A DNA stretch of 64,000 nucleotides, taken from NCBI RefSeq assembly GCF_018128245.1, contig NZ_CP072378.1:1302001-1366000 (forward strand), read 5' to 3'. How positions within the stretch are numbered: the stretch's first letter is position 1; each line of letters starts with the position of its first letter. Positions 34,306-43,000 of the stretch are shown here, piece after piece. This stretch comes from Leptotrichia sp. oral taxon 221. GTDB lineage: Bacteria; Fusobacteriota; Fusobacteriia; Fusobacteriales; Leptotrichiaceae. A model generated the notes under the pieces. The model was not told where the DNA came from and searched no databases. It saw nothing but the letters and a program-made list of their open reading frames with translations. The position numbers were made by a program, and so were the translations under genes.

Positions 34306-35727
34306 ATGAGAAATTTGAAATTTATTCTATTATCAACTTTTATCGTTGGAACTTTATTTTCGTGTGGATCCTTGCCAAAAGGACTGGCGACTAAAACACC
34401 GATATATAATGCCGATAATGTTGATTTTTATTATGATTTAACTTATAAAAAAGATGGCGAAACTCATTATGAGAGGCAAATTTGGGATCAAGCGTATGAT
34501 ATTTTAGATAATGCTCACGATTTTTTTCTGATGGATATTTTTGTATTTAATGATTTTGTTGGAAAAGGTGTTAAAGAAAAGTTACAGCCTTTACCACTTG
34601 CTGAAGAATTTGCAGAAAAAATTTTAGAAAAAAGAAAAAAAGATCCTAATGTGCGAATTTATTTAATTTTAGATGAAAGTAATACATTTTATGGGGCTTA
34701 TGACAACAAAACTCATAAGAAATTAGAAGAAGCTGGAGTAAAAATTGGGTATGTTGATTTGGCGAAATTAAGGGATCCGATGTTGGTTTATTCAGTGCCT
34801 TGGAGACTTTTTATAAGACCTTTTGGGAATCCTAAAAATGTTGGTAAAACAAAAAATCCAATTTATGAAGAAACTGATCCTGTGACAATTCGTAGCATTT
34901 TACGTGCTTTGAATGCAAAAGCGGATCACCGAAAATTGATTATGAATGAAAAAACTGCAATGTTAACTTCTGCAAATCCACATGCTGAAGGTTCTAAACA
35001 TTCAAATGTTGCGTTTAAATTTTCATCACCAATAATAAAAGATATTTATAATGCCGAAAAGCCTGTTGCTAAAATTACTAAAAAAGATGGTAGTTTAAAA
35101 CAATCTCTACCATATCAAAAATTTGATATCGAGCCTTCTAATAATAATAAAATAAAATTACAATATTTTACTGAAGGACAGACTGGTATTGACATCACAA
35201 AAGAGTTAAAAAATACTCAACCTGGCGACAGAGTATTTATCGCTCAATTTTTCTTAGCTGACAGACAAGTAATCAATGATATAAGAAAAGCGGCAAGAAG
35301 AGGTGTTAAATTCGAAATTTTATTAAATAATTCAACAGCTGGATTGCCAAATAAAGCATCTGCTGGAGAGCTTATGAAATATGCACGAAAACATGGTTAT
35401 GATATTACAATTAAATTTTATAATAAAGGTGAAGAAATGTATCATGTAAAAATGATGTCTATTTTTAAAAAAGATTATATGATAACGTATGGTGGATCAA
35501 CTAATTTTACACGAAGAAACATGAGAAATTTCAATTTAGAAAACGAATTAAAAATAATTTCTACTTATGACCAAAAAGTCTCACAACAAATTTCTGATTA
35601 TTACGACAGACTTTGGACAAATCGTGATGGAGATTTCACTCTTCCATACGATAGTGAAAAAAATGAAAAAGTCACAAATGATTTGTTGTTTAGATTTTTG
35701 GAAATGAATGGAATGGGTGCTTTTTAA
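34306..35727 (+). CDS. Phospholipase D-like lipoprotein
   Basis: The 473-residue protein has a lipoprotein signal with lipobox LFSC (Cys near residue 20), so it is membrane-anchored outside the cytoplasm. The body is a double PLD fold like cardiolipin synthases and related phosphatidyltransferases. The two active-site segments are ADHRKLIMNEKTAMLTSANP and YHVKMMSIF followed by GGSTNFTRRN. Both His and Lys are present, but the Asp of HxKxxxxD is Glu in the first and Phe in the second. Activity on phospholipids is therefore plausible but not certain. It is followed by a hemolysin III gene after 33 bp, probably in one transcript. Confidence 0.85.
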   Translation: MRNLKFILLSTFIVGTLFSCGSLPKGLATKTPIYNADNVDFYYDLTYKKDGETHYERQIWDQAYDILDNAHDFFLMDIFVFNDFVGKGVKEKLQPLPLAEEFAEKILEKRKKDPNVRIYLILDESNTFYGAYDNKTHKKLEEAGVKIGYVDLAKLRDPMLVYSVPWRLFIRPFGNPKNVGKTKNPIYEETDPVTIRSILRALNAKADHRKLIMNEKTAMLTSANPHAEGSKHSNVAFKFSSPIIKDIYNAEKPVAKITKKDGSLKQSLPYQKFDIEPSNNNKIKLQYFTEGQTGIDITKELKNTQPGDRVFIAQFFLADRQVINDIRKAARRGVKFEILLNNSTAGLPNKASAGELMKYARKHGYDITIKFYNKGEEMYHVKMMSIFKKDYMITYGGSTNFTRRNMRNFNLENELKIISTYDQKVSQQISDYYDRLWTNRDGDFTLPYDSEKNEKVTNDLLFRFLEMNGMGAF

Positions 35728-35760
35728 TCATTTATAAAAAACACCAGAAAGGATAATATT

Positions 35761-36411
35761 ATGGAAATAAAAAAGAAGAAAAAACATATTGAGGAAACTT
35801 TTGGTGAAGAAATAGCAAACTTTGCAAGTCACACTGCTGGTGCTGGATTATCAATTATTGCTCTTGTTATTTTAACAATTAGAGCTAGTTGGGCAAGAAA
35901 TCCTGCTGCAATTTTTTCATTTATTGTGTTTAGTGTTGGTTTAATTATTTTATATACAATGTCTTCAATTTATCACGGTTTAAAGCCTGGTACAGCTAAA
36001 AATGTATTTGAAATTTTAGATCACTCAGCTATTTATATTTTAATTGCTGCTTCATATACTCCATTTTTGCTACTAGTTGTTTCAGAACCAATGAATGTTA
36101 TTATTTGCTGGCTTCAATGGATTATTTGTGTGGCAGGTATTGTTTTTAAAGCATTTTTTACAGGTAGATTTAAAATATTTTCAACTTTGCTTTATTTGAT
36201 GATGGGTTGGATGATTGTATTTGCTTGGAATGATTTAGTTTCTAATATAAATACTGTTTCATTTGTATTTTTAGTTATGGGAGGAATTCTTTACTCACTT
36301 GGAACAATTTTTTATACTTGGAAAATGTTTAAATTCAATCATATGATTTGGCATATTTTTGTAATATTGGGAAGTGCTGCACATGTTGTTTCAGTTTACT
36401 TTTTAGTGTAG
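35761..36411 (+). CDS. Hemolysin III / PAQR family membrane protein
   Basis: The 216-residue inner-membrane protein has about seven membrane segments and the PAQR motifs ASHTAGAGLSIIAL near the N-terminus, YHGLKPG near residue 75, LDHSAIYILIAASYTPF near 95 and IWHIFVILGSAAHVVSVYF at the end. Conserved His and Asp residues form the zinc site of the family. Bacterial members affect membrane homeostasis; the hemolysin name is historical. It lies directly after the PLD-like gene, a combination consistent with lipid metabolism. Confidence 0.92.
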   Translation: MEIKKKKKHIEETFGEEIANFASHTAGAGLSIIALVILTIRASWARNPAAIFSFIVFSVGLIILYTMSSIYHGLKPGTAKNVFEILDHSAIYILIAASYTPFLLLVVSEPMNVIICWLQWIICVAGIVFKAFFTGRFKIFSTLLYLMMGWMIVFAWNDLVSNINTVSFVFLVMGGILYSLGTIFYTWKMFKFNHMIWHIFVILGSAAHVVSVYFLV

Positions 36412-36540
36412 TATATAATATTATTATACTTGAAATATAAAAAAATAAATTTACATAATTTTAAATAGTTTTAAGTATAAATTTTAACATTGAATGAAAC
36501 ATTCTTTTAAATTTTCTTAAATTTAATTTCATATCAAAAT

Positions 36541-36589
36541 AAAAAATAGAGAATAAATAAACCGCTAATTTCTAAATTCTCTATTTTTT
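36541..36589. terminator. Bidirectional terminator between hemolysin III and cyclophilin genes
   Basis: AAAAAATAGAGAAT (36541-36554) and ATTCTCTATTTTTT (36576-36589) form a perfect 14-bp stem that serves both converging genes. Confidence 0.85.
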
Positions 36590-36609
36590 ATTTAATTTTT
36601 TATCGAATA

Positions 36610-37128
36610 CTAAAATAATTCAGGAAATTTTACTTTCAAAATTTCATTCCATTCAGCTACTCTATCCTTATTTTCTTCCAATAATTTCTCGATATCATCA
36701 CCTTCAACAGTAACTTTTTCCATTACATCATTTCCAGTTAACGCTTTTACAACATCTAAATCAGCATCAGAAACCACTTCTCCAAAAATTGTATGATTTC
36801 CATTTAGCCATTCAGTTGGAACAGTTGTAATGAAAAATTGACTTCCATTAGTTCTTGGTCCAGCATTTGCCATTGCCAATTTACCTGGAATTGAAAAATC
36901 TAATCCATTATCTACTTCATCTTCAAATTTATATCCAGGTCCACCCATACCAGTTCCTGTTGGATCTCCACCTTGTGCCATAAAATCTTCAATTACTCTA
37001 TGAAAAGTCAATCCATCATAGTATCCATGTTTCACTAAATTTACAAAACTCGCTACTGTAATTGGTGATTTTTCTGGAAATAAATTAATATTTATTTCAC
37101 CTTTATTTGTTTTAAAATTTACTTTCAT
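36610..37128 (-). CDS. Cyclophilin-type peptidyl-prolyl isomerase
   Basis: Cyclophilins catalyse cis-trans isomerisation at proline during folding. The 172-residue protein consists of one domain with no signal peptide, so it is cytoplasmic. Key segments are [19 protein letters not shown] (catalytic Arg and Gln), [20 protein letters not shown] and HTIFGEVV. It follows a small exported-protein gene by 24 bp and is last in the accD-accA group. Confidence 0.95.
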   Translation of the reverse strand: MKVNFKTNKGEININLFPEKSPITVASFVNLVKHGYYDGLTFHRVIEDFMAQGGDPTGTGMGGPGYKFEDEVDNGLDFSIPGKLAMANAGPRTNGSQFFITTVPTEWLNGNHTIFGEVVSDADLDVVKALTGNDVMEKVTVEGDDIEKLLEENKDRVAEWNEILKVKFPELF

Positions 37129-37152
37129 CTTTCTCCTTTATCATTAATTTTT

Positions 37153-37590
37153 CTATTTTCCAGAATCTTTTTTATTAGTATCTACTTTTTTTGCATCGAA
37201 AATTGCTTTTGGGTATGCTTTTGAATTATCCCAGTACCAACCTCCGTTATACATGAAACTATTTTCTTTCGAATTATAAGTCAAATTTTTACCTTCTTGG
37301 AAATGAACAAATTTGTATTTTTTAATATAATTTTTCACTTTTTCTGTATCTTGAACTAAAATTCCAACTTTTGGATTATTAAAAGTTTCTCCATCAAAAA
37401 CACAACTTTCAAAATTAATTTCCACTTTGTAATCTTTGTCATTAATCTTTTTAAATTCCCCGTATTCTCCAGGTACTGTACAATAAGAATCTTTTTCTAT
37501 TTTTGCAGTTCCGTCCTTTCTTTCATTGGCAACTCCATTTACAAAAACTGACATTCCAACTAAAAATAACGCTAATAAATTTTTTTTCAT
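37153..37590 (-). CDS. Small exported protein of unknown function
   Basis: The 145-residue protein has a signal peptide (MKKNLLALFLVGMSVFVNGV) and a mature part of about 120 residues with two Cys (DSYCTVPGEYGE, FESCVFDGE) that may form a disulfide. Aromatic-rich strands follow (YNGGWYWDNSKAYP). I do not recognise the family. It follows accA by 64 bp with AGGAGG before its ATG, and precedes the cyclophilin, so the three are probably one transcript. Confidence 0.7.
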   Translation of the reverse strand: MKKNLLALFLVGMSVFVNGVANERKDGTAKIEKDSYCTVPGEYGEFKKINDKDYKVEINFESCVFDGETFNNPKVGILVQDTEKVKNYIKKYKFVHFQEGKNLTYNSKENSFMYNGGWYWDNSKAYPKAIFDAKKVDTNKKDSGK

Positions 37591-37654
37591 CTTTCTTGCC
37601 TCCTAATTTTTTATTTTTACTAATTTTACTTCTCTCAAATAAATTAGCAATTTA

Positions 37655-38632
37655 CTATTTTGATTCTTCTTCTTGTTCTTCCAATATATTTTCTGAAAAT
37701 TCTCCTATTTGTCTATATTTTTCATATCTTCTTTCAAGCAATTCTTTTAATGACCATTTATCAATCTTCTTAAATTCTTTTAAAACTGCTTCCTTCAAGT
37801 TTTTAGCCACTTCTGAAAGATTTCTATGAGCTCCTCCCAAAGGTTCTTCAATTATTTCATCAATTACTCCTAAATTTTTCAAGCTAATTGCATCCATTTT
37901 TAAATTTTTAGCAGCTTCTGGTGCTTTAGAAGCATCATTATATAAAATTGAAGCACATCCTTCTGGAGAAATTACCGAGTAAACACTATTTTCAAGCATC
38001 AAAATTGAGTCTGTTACACCAATTCCTAATGCTCCTCCACTTCCTCCTTCTCCAATTACTACTGAAACTATCGGAACTTTTAATCCAAACATTTCAGATA
38101 AATTTTTAGCTATTGCTTCTCCTTGACCTTTTTCTTCTGCTTCAATTCCTGGATAAGCTCCAGCTGTATCAATTAAAGTTAAAATTGGTAACTTAAATCT
38201 TTCAGCCATACGCATCAATCTCAACGCTTTTCTATATCCTTCTGGACTCGCCATACCAAAATTTCTGTAAATATTTTCTTCTATATCTCTTCCCTTTTGA
38301 TGTCCGATTATCATAATTTTATAATCATCAACCGTAGCTAATCCTCCAACAATCGCATTATCATCTTTAGACAATCTATCTCCATGCAATTCAACAAAAT
38401 CTTGTGTTAATTCATTGATATAATCTAATGTATAAGGTCTTTTTGGATCTCTGGAAATTTGTATTCTAGACCATGAATCCATTTCATTTTCTTCAAAACT
38501 CTTATACTTTTCCTCTAATTCTTTCTCTAACGCTGAAATTTGAACTGAAAAATCCATATTTTTTTCTTTAGAAAAAATTTTCAATTCTTCAATATTATTT
38601 TCTAATTCTTTTATTTCATCTTTTAAGCTCAT
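37655..38632 (-). CDS. accA: Acetyl-CoA carboxylase carboxyltransferase subunit alpha
   Basis: With AccD it moves the carboxyl group from biotin to acetyl-CoA to make malonyl-CoA for fatty acid synthesis. The 325-residue protein has a helical N-terminus (KDEIKELENNIEELKIFSKE) and a crotonase-like core with RDPKRPYTLDYI, PILTLIDTAGAYPGIEAEE and VIGEGGSGGALGIG. It follows accD by 33 bp. The biotin carboxylase and carrier genes (accC, accB) are not in the window. Confidence 0.96.
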   Translation of the reverse strand: MSLKDEIKELENNIEELKIFSKEKNMDFSVQISALEKELEEKYKSFEENEMDSWSRIQISRDPKRPYTLDYINELTQDFVELHGDRLSKDDNAIVGGLATVDDYKIMIIGHQKGRDIEENIYRNFGMASPEGYRKALRLMRMAERFKLPILTLIDTAGAYPGIEAEEKGQGEAIAKNLSEMFGLKVPIVSVVIGEGGSGGALGIGVTDSILMLENSVYSVISPEGCASILYNDASKAPEAAKNLKMDAISLKNLGVIDEIIEEPLGGAHRNLSEVAKNLKEAVLKEFKKIDKWSLKELLERRYEKYRQIGEFSENILEEQEEESK

Positions 38633-38665
38633 TCTCTTCCCTCTTTCTTTAGCAAACTTTATTAA

Positions 38666-39514
38666 CTATACTAATTTTTCAATTATACGATAAATCGTTG
38701 TTTTCAAATCTTTTCTTTCAGATATAACATCTATCATACCGTGTTCTAATAAAAATTCTGCTCTTTGAAATCCTTTAGGCAATTTTTGATTAACTGTTTG
38801 TTCAATAACTCTTGGTCCTGCAAATGCTATTAATGCATTAGGCTCTGTAACGATTACGTCTCCCAACATTGCAAATGAAGCTGTCACTCCTCCTGTAGTT
38901 GGATCAACTGGAACTGAAATAAATGGTATACCTGCTTCATTTAATCTTTTTATCGCTCCAGAAGTTTTCGCCATTTGCATAAGTGATAAAATTCCCTCTT
39001 GCATTCTCGCTCCACCAGAACTAGAAACTATAATTACTGGTATTTTCTTTTCTAATCCTCTTTCCAAAGCTCTCGTAACTTTTTCTCCTACAACAGAACC
39101 CATACTTCCTCCCATAAAGCTAAAGTCCATTGCTGCAATACTTACTTCCATTCCATTCATTTTTCCAATTCCACTAATTACTCCATCAACCATTCTACTT
39201 TTTTCTCTTGCAATTTCGATTTTTTCATCATATCCAGGAAAATTTAAAATATTTTTTGAACTTAAAGTAATATCTTCTTCTAAAAATGTTCCTTCATCAA
39301 TTAACAGCTCAATTCTTTCAAATGCTGTCAATCTAAAATAATTTCCACATTTTGGACATATATTCAAATTATTTTTTAAATCTTCATTATATATTATTTC
39401 ATTACATCTATTACATTTTTTCCATTTATTATCATCCACAACATCAATCGTTAATTTAGATTTTGATGTTAATGTCACATATTTTTTTTTCGCTTTTTTT
39501 GAAAATAATCCCAT
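38666..39514 (-). CDS. accD: Acetyl-CoA carboxylase carboxyltransferase subunit beta
   Basis: This is the zinc-containing half of the carboxyltransferase. The 282-residue protein has the N-terminal four-Cys finger (CNRC and CPKC, near residues 35-60), then crotonase-like motifs MDFSFMGGSMGSVVGEK and VSSSGGARMQEG, and TGGVTASFAMLGD for CoA binding. The ATG at 39514 follows AGAGAGGTGA; an in-frame start at 39553 would add 13 residues not seen in the family. It heads the accD-accA transcript, behind an extended -10 and a perfect palindrome. Confidence 0.96.
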   Translation of the reverse strand: MGLFSKKAKKKYVTLTSKSKLTIDVVDDNKWKKCNRCNEIIYNEDLKNNLNICPKCGNYFRLTAFERIELLIDEGTFLEEDITLSSKNILNFPGYDEKIEIAREKSRMVDGVISGIGKMNGMEVSIAAMDFSFMGGSMGSVVGEKVTRALERGLEKKIPVIIVSSSGGARMQEGILSLMQMAKTSGAIKRLNEAGIPFISVPVDPTTGGVTASFAMLGDVIVTEPNALIAFAGPRVIEQTVNQKLPKGFQRAEFLLEHGMIDVISERKDLKTTIYRIIEKLV

Positions 39515-39539
39515 CTTTTTCACCTCTCTAAAATTTGTT

Positions 39540-39567
39540 TTTATAAATAACAAGTGTTATTTATAAA
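39540..39567. repeat. Perfect 12-bp palindrome in the accD leader
   Basis: The arms TTTATAAATAAC (39540-39551) and GTTATTTATAAA (39556-39567) enclose AAGT. No U-run follows on either strand. It lies between the accD promoter and its ribosome site. Confidence 0.55.
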
Positions 39568-39612
39568 TTTATAAAACTCATACAGAAAATAAATTTATTA
39601 TTTTCTGGTTAC

Positions 39613-39621
39613 ATTATACCA
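39613..39621 (-). promoter_or_regulatory. Extended -10 promoter of accD-accA
   Basis: TGGTATAAT lies just past the end of the pseudouridine synthase gene. The -35 region is poor. The transcript would begin near 39606, ahead of the palindrome. Confidence 0.5.
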
Positions 39622-39625
39622 CACT

Positions 39626-40537
39626 TTAAAGCAAAATATCATTTTTTATTGAAAAAATATATTTATCAAAGGAAATTTGATAACAGTATAAATGAAATCG
39701 ATCGCTATTATCTTTTATTCCATATTTAGAATCTCCTACAATTGGATATCCAATATTCGCTAATTGTGCTCTTATCTGATGTTTTCTTCCTGTTACCAAA
39801 TCAATATCCAACACTGAAATATTTTTATCTCTAGTTTTTATTTTATTTCTTAATTTTAAAAATTCCTTTTCAGATATTTTTTTAAAATTTGTAATGCTTT
39901 CTTTAGAATCTTTTGAAATTTTTTCTTTAGAAACTGTAACTCCATTTTCTTGAGTCGTTAAATAATTTTTTATCGTAAATTTTTCATTTTTTACATTTCC
40001 ATGGACTACTGCAATATATTTCTTTTCAACCTCATTTTTCCTAATTTTTTCAGAAATATATCGTAAAAATTTCAAATTTTTACATCCGATAACTAATCCC
40101 GAAGTTTCATAATCTAATCTATTCGCAAAATTTATATTCTCATTGTCATAAATTTGCTTAAATACTTCAGAAATTCCATAATTATGACCTGTCCCCTTAT
40201 GCATCGGAACTCTTTCCTTCTTGTTCACAATAAAAAAATCTTCATTCTCAAAAATTATCATTTCTCTATATTTTTTCTCATCAAAAGAAAATTTATTTTT
40301 AGGAGAATTTGTTTTTTTTGATGGAGTTTTACCATTTCCTAAATATTTTATTGTTATTTTGTCTTCTAAAGAAAGTCTATAATTTTCTTTAACCTTTTTA
40401 TCGTTGACTCTGACATCGCCTTTTCGTAATGCTTGAAATATCTTGCTTAGAGGTTCATCTGGATAATTTTTTTTTAGATATCTATCCATTCTCATATTCT
40501 CTGTTTCGCTATCAACTTTATATTCGAAAATTTCCAT
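39626..40537 (-). CDS. Pseudouridine synthase, RluA/RluC/RluD family
   Basis: These enzymes convert specific uridines of 23S rRNA or tRNA to pseudouridine. The 303-residue protein has an N-terminal S4 RNA-binding domain (RMDRYLKKNYPDEPLSKIFQ, KGDVRVNDKKVKENY) and a catalytic domain with Asp in FANRLDYETSGLVIGCKN. LVTGRKHQIRAQLANIGYPI follows. Its start is one base after the rodA stop codon. It is the last gene of the long mutS-to-here run. The exact target cannot be told. Confidence 0.92.
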   Translation of the reverse strand: MEIFEYKVDSETENMRMDRYLKKNYPDEPLSKIFQALRKGDVRVNDKKVKENYRLSLEDKITIKYLGNGKTPSKKTNSPKNKFSFDEKKYREMIIFENEDFFIVNKKERVPMHKGTGHNYGISEVFKQIYDNENINFANRLDYETSGLVIGCKNLKFLRYISEKIRKNEVEKKYIAVVHGNVKNEKFTIKNYLTTQENGVTVSKEKISKDSKESITNFKKISEKEFLKLRNKIKTRDKNISVLDIDLVTGRKHQIRAQLANIGYPIVGDSKYGIKDNSDRFHLYCYQISFDKYIFSIKNDILL

Positions 40538-40538
40538 T

Positions 40539-41654
40539 TTATCCCTCTTCTGAATGAATTCTTATACTTTGAGCAAGTCCAATCATAATAAATGATGACA
40601 GGAATGAACTTCCCCCATAACTCATGAATAATAGTGGTTTCCCTGTAACTGGAACTAGACCTATTGTCATTCCTACATTTACAATAACATGCATGAAGAA
40701 AATTCCACAAATTCCAGAAATAATCAGCTTCCCAAACTGATTAGATATAAATCGGGTTATCCGCATGAGGTTGAAAATTAGCAAGAAATAAAGTAATAAT
40801 ACCATTGTTGAACCTACAAATCCCATTTCTTCTGAAATTACTGAAAAAATAAAATCTGTTTGTGCTTCTGGTAAAAATTCCAATCTACTTTGGCTTCCTT
40901 GTAAAACTCCTTTCCCTGTGATTCCTCCAGCTCCTACTGAAATTTTTGATTGAGTTACATGCCATCCACTTCCTCTTAAATCTTTTTCAGGATTCAGGAA
41001 GTTTTCCACCCTCGTTCTCTGATAGTCCTTCAGGACATATTTATACACAGGATAAACTGACAGTAAAATTACAAATCCTATAATCCATATAGGCTTCATA
41101 TTTGCACCATACAGAAATATCATGAATACAAATGATGTCACTGTAATTAATGTCGTCCCTAAATCTGGTTGTAGTAAAATCAATAAAATTAAAGGTCCAA
41201 CAGGCAAAATTGCTCCAACAATATCTGCCAAATTGTTAATTCCTTTTTGATATCTATTTACAATCCACCAAGCAATTATAATAACAATCGCTATTTTTAC
41301 AAATTCTGACGGTTGCAATTGGAATGGTCCTATTTTTAGCCATCTTTGAGCTCCTAATGTCTTTTTCCCAGCGAATCTTACTAACAATAGTATTACAACA
41401 CACACACCGTACATTTTTTTTATATGCGGTTTAAAATCCAATTGTCTATAATCAAAAAGCGATAATAAAATTATTAAAAAAGTTCCTACTGCTATCCATA
41501 CTAAATTTTGGATAACAAATTTTGGATCTCTTGTAGCGCTATACACAAAAATCGTACTTATTGTTACAAGAAGATATGTACACAACAGAACCATTTTATC
41601 CATACGATAGAAATTTTCTTTTAAATTTTCGATCAATCTACCACTATTAATCAT
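40539..41654 (-). CDS. rodA: Rod-shape peptidoglycan polymerase RodA (SEDS family)
   Basis: RodA polymerises glycan strands of the lateral wall from lipid II. The 371-residue protein has about ten membrane segments and SEDS signatures: LGAQRWLKIGPFQLQPSEF (near 105), LLQPDLGTTLI, GSGWHVTQSKISVGAGGITG and FIFSVISEEMGFVG. The C-terminal PVTGKPLLFMSYGGSS is also a family hallmark. The N-terminal MDKMVLLCTYLLV..YSATR is RodA-like rather than FtsW-like. It overlaps the M16 peptidase gene by 8 bp. No mreBCD is seen here. Confidence 0.92.
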   Translation of the reverse strand: MINSGRLIENLKENFYRMDKMVLLCTYLLVTISTIFVYSATRDPKFVIQNLVWIAVGTFLIILLSLFDYRQLDFKPHIKKMYGVCVVILLLVRFAGKKTLGAQRWLKIGPFQLQPSEFVKIAIVIIIAWWIVNRYQKGINNLADIVGAILPVGPLILLILLQPDLGTTLITVTSFVFMIFLYGANMKPIWIIGFVILLSVYPVYKYVLKDYQRTRVENFLNPEKDLRGSGWHVTQSKISVGAGGITGKGVLQGSQSRLEFLPEAQTDFIFSVISEEMGFVGSTMVLLLYFLLIFNLMRITRFISNQFGKLIISGICGIFFMHVIVNVGMTIGLVPVTGKPLLFMSYGGSSFLSSFIMIGLAQSIRIHSEEG

Positions 41655-42879
41655 TTTTTCCTCCTTCTATATTTCCTAAAATTGTAATATTTTTCTCTGT
41701 ATATCGTGTTTTTAAAAACTCATTTATATCTTCTAATTTTGTTTCTTTCACTTCTTTTTTCAAATTCTCAATATCTAAAATCTCATTTTTTCTAGTATAA
41801 TAATTTCCTAAAATACTCATTCTAGATCGAGGATTTTCCATTGAAAACGCAATTCTACTTAAATATTTGTTTTTAGCCTTTTGTAATTCAACTTCTGTAA
41901 TTCCATTTTTTCTCAATTTTTCAAATTCATCTAATGTAAGTTTTATTGCCTTTTCATAGTTTTCGATATTTGTTCCTATGTAAGTTGAAACAATTCCACC
42001 TTCTTGATAATACTGATTATAAGTGTATACAGAATATGCCAATCCATTTTTTTCTCTAATCTCTTGAAAAAGTCTAGAACTCATAGACCCTCCCATTATG
42101 CTCGATGAAATATCATTATAAATCTTCGTTTTACTATTATATTTTTCCCCCTCAAAAGAAATACAAATATTAACTTGATTTATCTCTTTTACTTCTTTTC
42201 TCTCACCAACGACAAATGAAAAATCAATTTCTTCTCTTCTATTTACTTTTTTATCTCTCAATTTATCAAAATATTCGTCTACTTTACTTATAATTTCATC
42301 TTCATTAAAATTCCCAGAAACAACTATCACAATATTATCTTTCGTATATCTTTCTTTATAATATTTTTTTATTTCTTCTGAAGTAAATCCTTTCACACTT
42401 TTTTCTGTCCCAATAATCGGTTTACTATACTGACCCTTTATACAATCTCCATAATTCAATTCAAACACCAAATCATCAGGAGAATCTTTATACATCTTAA
42501 TCTCTTCAACTATAACATCTTTTTCTTTTTCTAATTCTTCACTGTCAATCAAAGAATTTGTTACAATATCAAATAAAATATCAACTGATTTTCCTAAAAA
42601 TTCTGTCAATGCATTAATGTAAAATACTGTTTCCTCTTTAGTTGTATGTGCATTTACACTTGCTCCCAAATAATCCACTTCTTCTGATATTTGAAAATAG
42701 TTTCTTTTTTTCGTTCCTTTAAAAATCATATGTTCCAAAACATGTGAAATTCCTTCTTCTGAGTCACTTTCATCTTTTGACCCTGTTTTTACAAACACTC
42801 CAACTGAACAAGTCGAAATATTTTCTAATTTATCGAAAATAATTTCAATTCCTGACGTTGTTTTTACTTTTTTTATCAT
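41647..42879 (-). CDS. M16 family zinc peptidase
   Basis: This 410-residue cytoplasmic metallopeptidase resembles the mitochondrial processing peptidase family (YmxG/PqqL type). The inverted zinc motif is in HVLEHMIFKGTKK (near residue 46), with the downstream Glu ligand in DVIVEEIKMYKDSPDD. The C-terminal half carries REKNGLAYSVYTYNQYY and the arginine/tyrosine pair. Substrates are unknown. It lies 121 bp after lptG and overlaps rodA. Confidence 0.93.
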   Translation of the reverse strand: MIKKVKTTSGIEIIFDKLENISTCSVGVFVKTGSKDESDSEEGISHVLEHMIFKGTKKRNYFQISEEVDYLGASVNAHTTKEETVFYINALTEFLGKSVDILFDIVTNSLIDSEELEKEKDVIVEEIKMYKDSPDDLVFELNYGDCIKGQYSKPIIGTEKSVKGFTSEEIKKYYKERYTKDNIVIVVSGNFNEDEIISKVDEYFDKLRDKKVNRREEIDFSFVVGERKEVKEINQVNICISFEGEKYNSKTKIYNDISSSIMGGSMSSRLFQEIREKNGLAYSVYTYNQYYQEGGIVSTYIGTNIENYEKAIKLTLDEFEKLRKNGITEVELQKAKNKYLSRIAFSMENPRSRMSILGNYYTRKNEILDIENLKKEVKETKLEDINEFLKTRYTEKNITILGNIEGGKND

Positions 42880-43000
42880 ATTACTCCCCTTTCATAAATT
42901 TTACTTTTTATAAATAATTTTCAATATTTATAAATCTTCGATTTTATCATTCTTACGAATTTTTCATTTTCCGATAATATTATTTATTTTACTAAATGTA

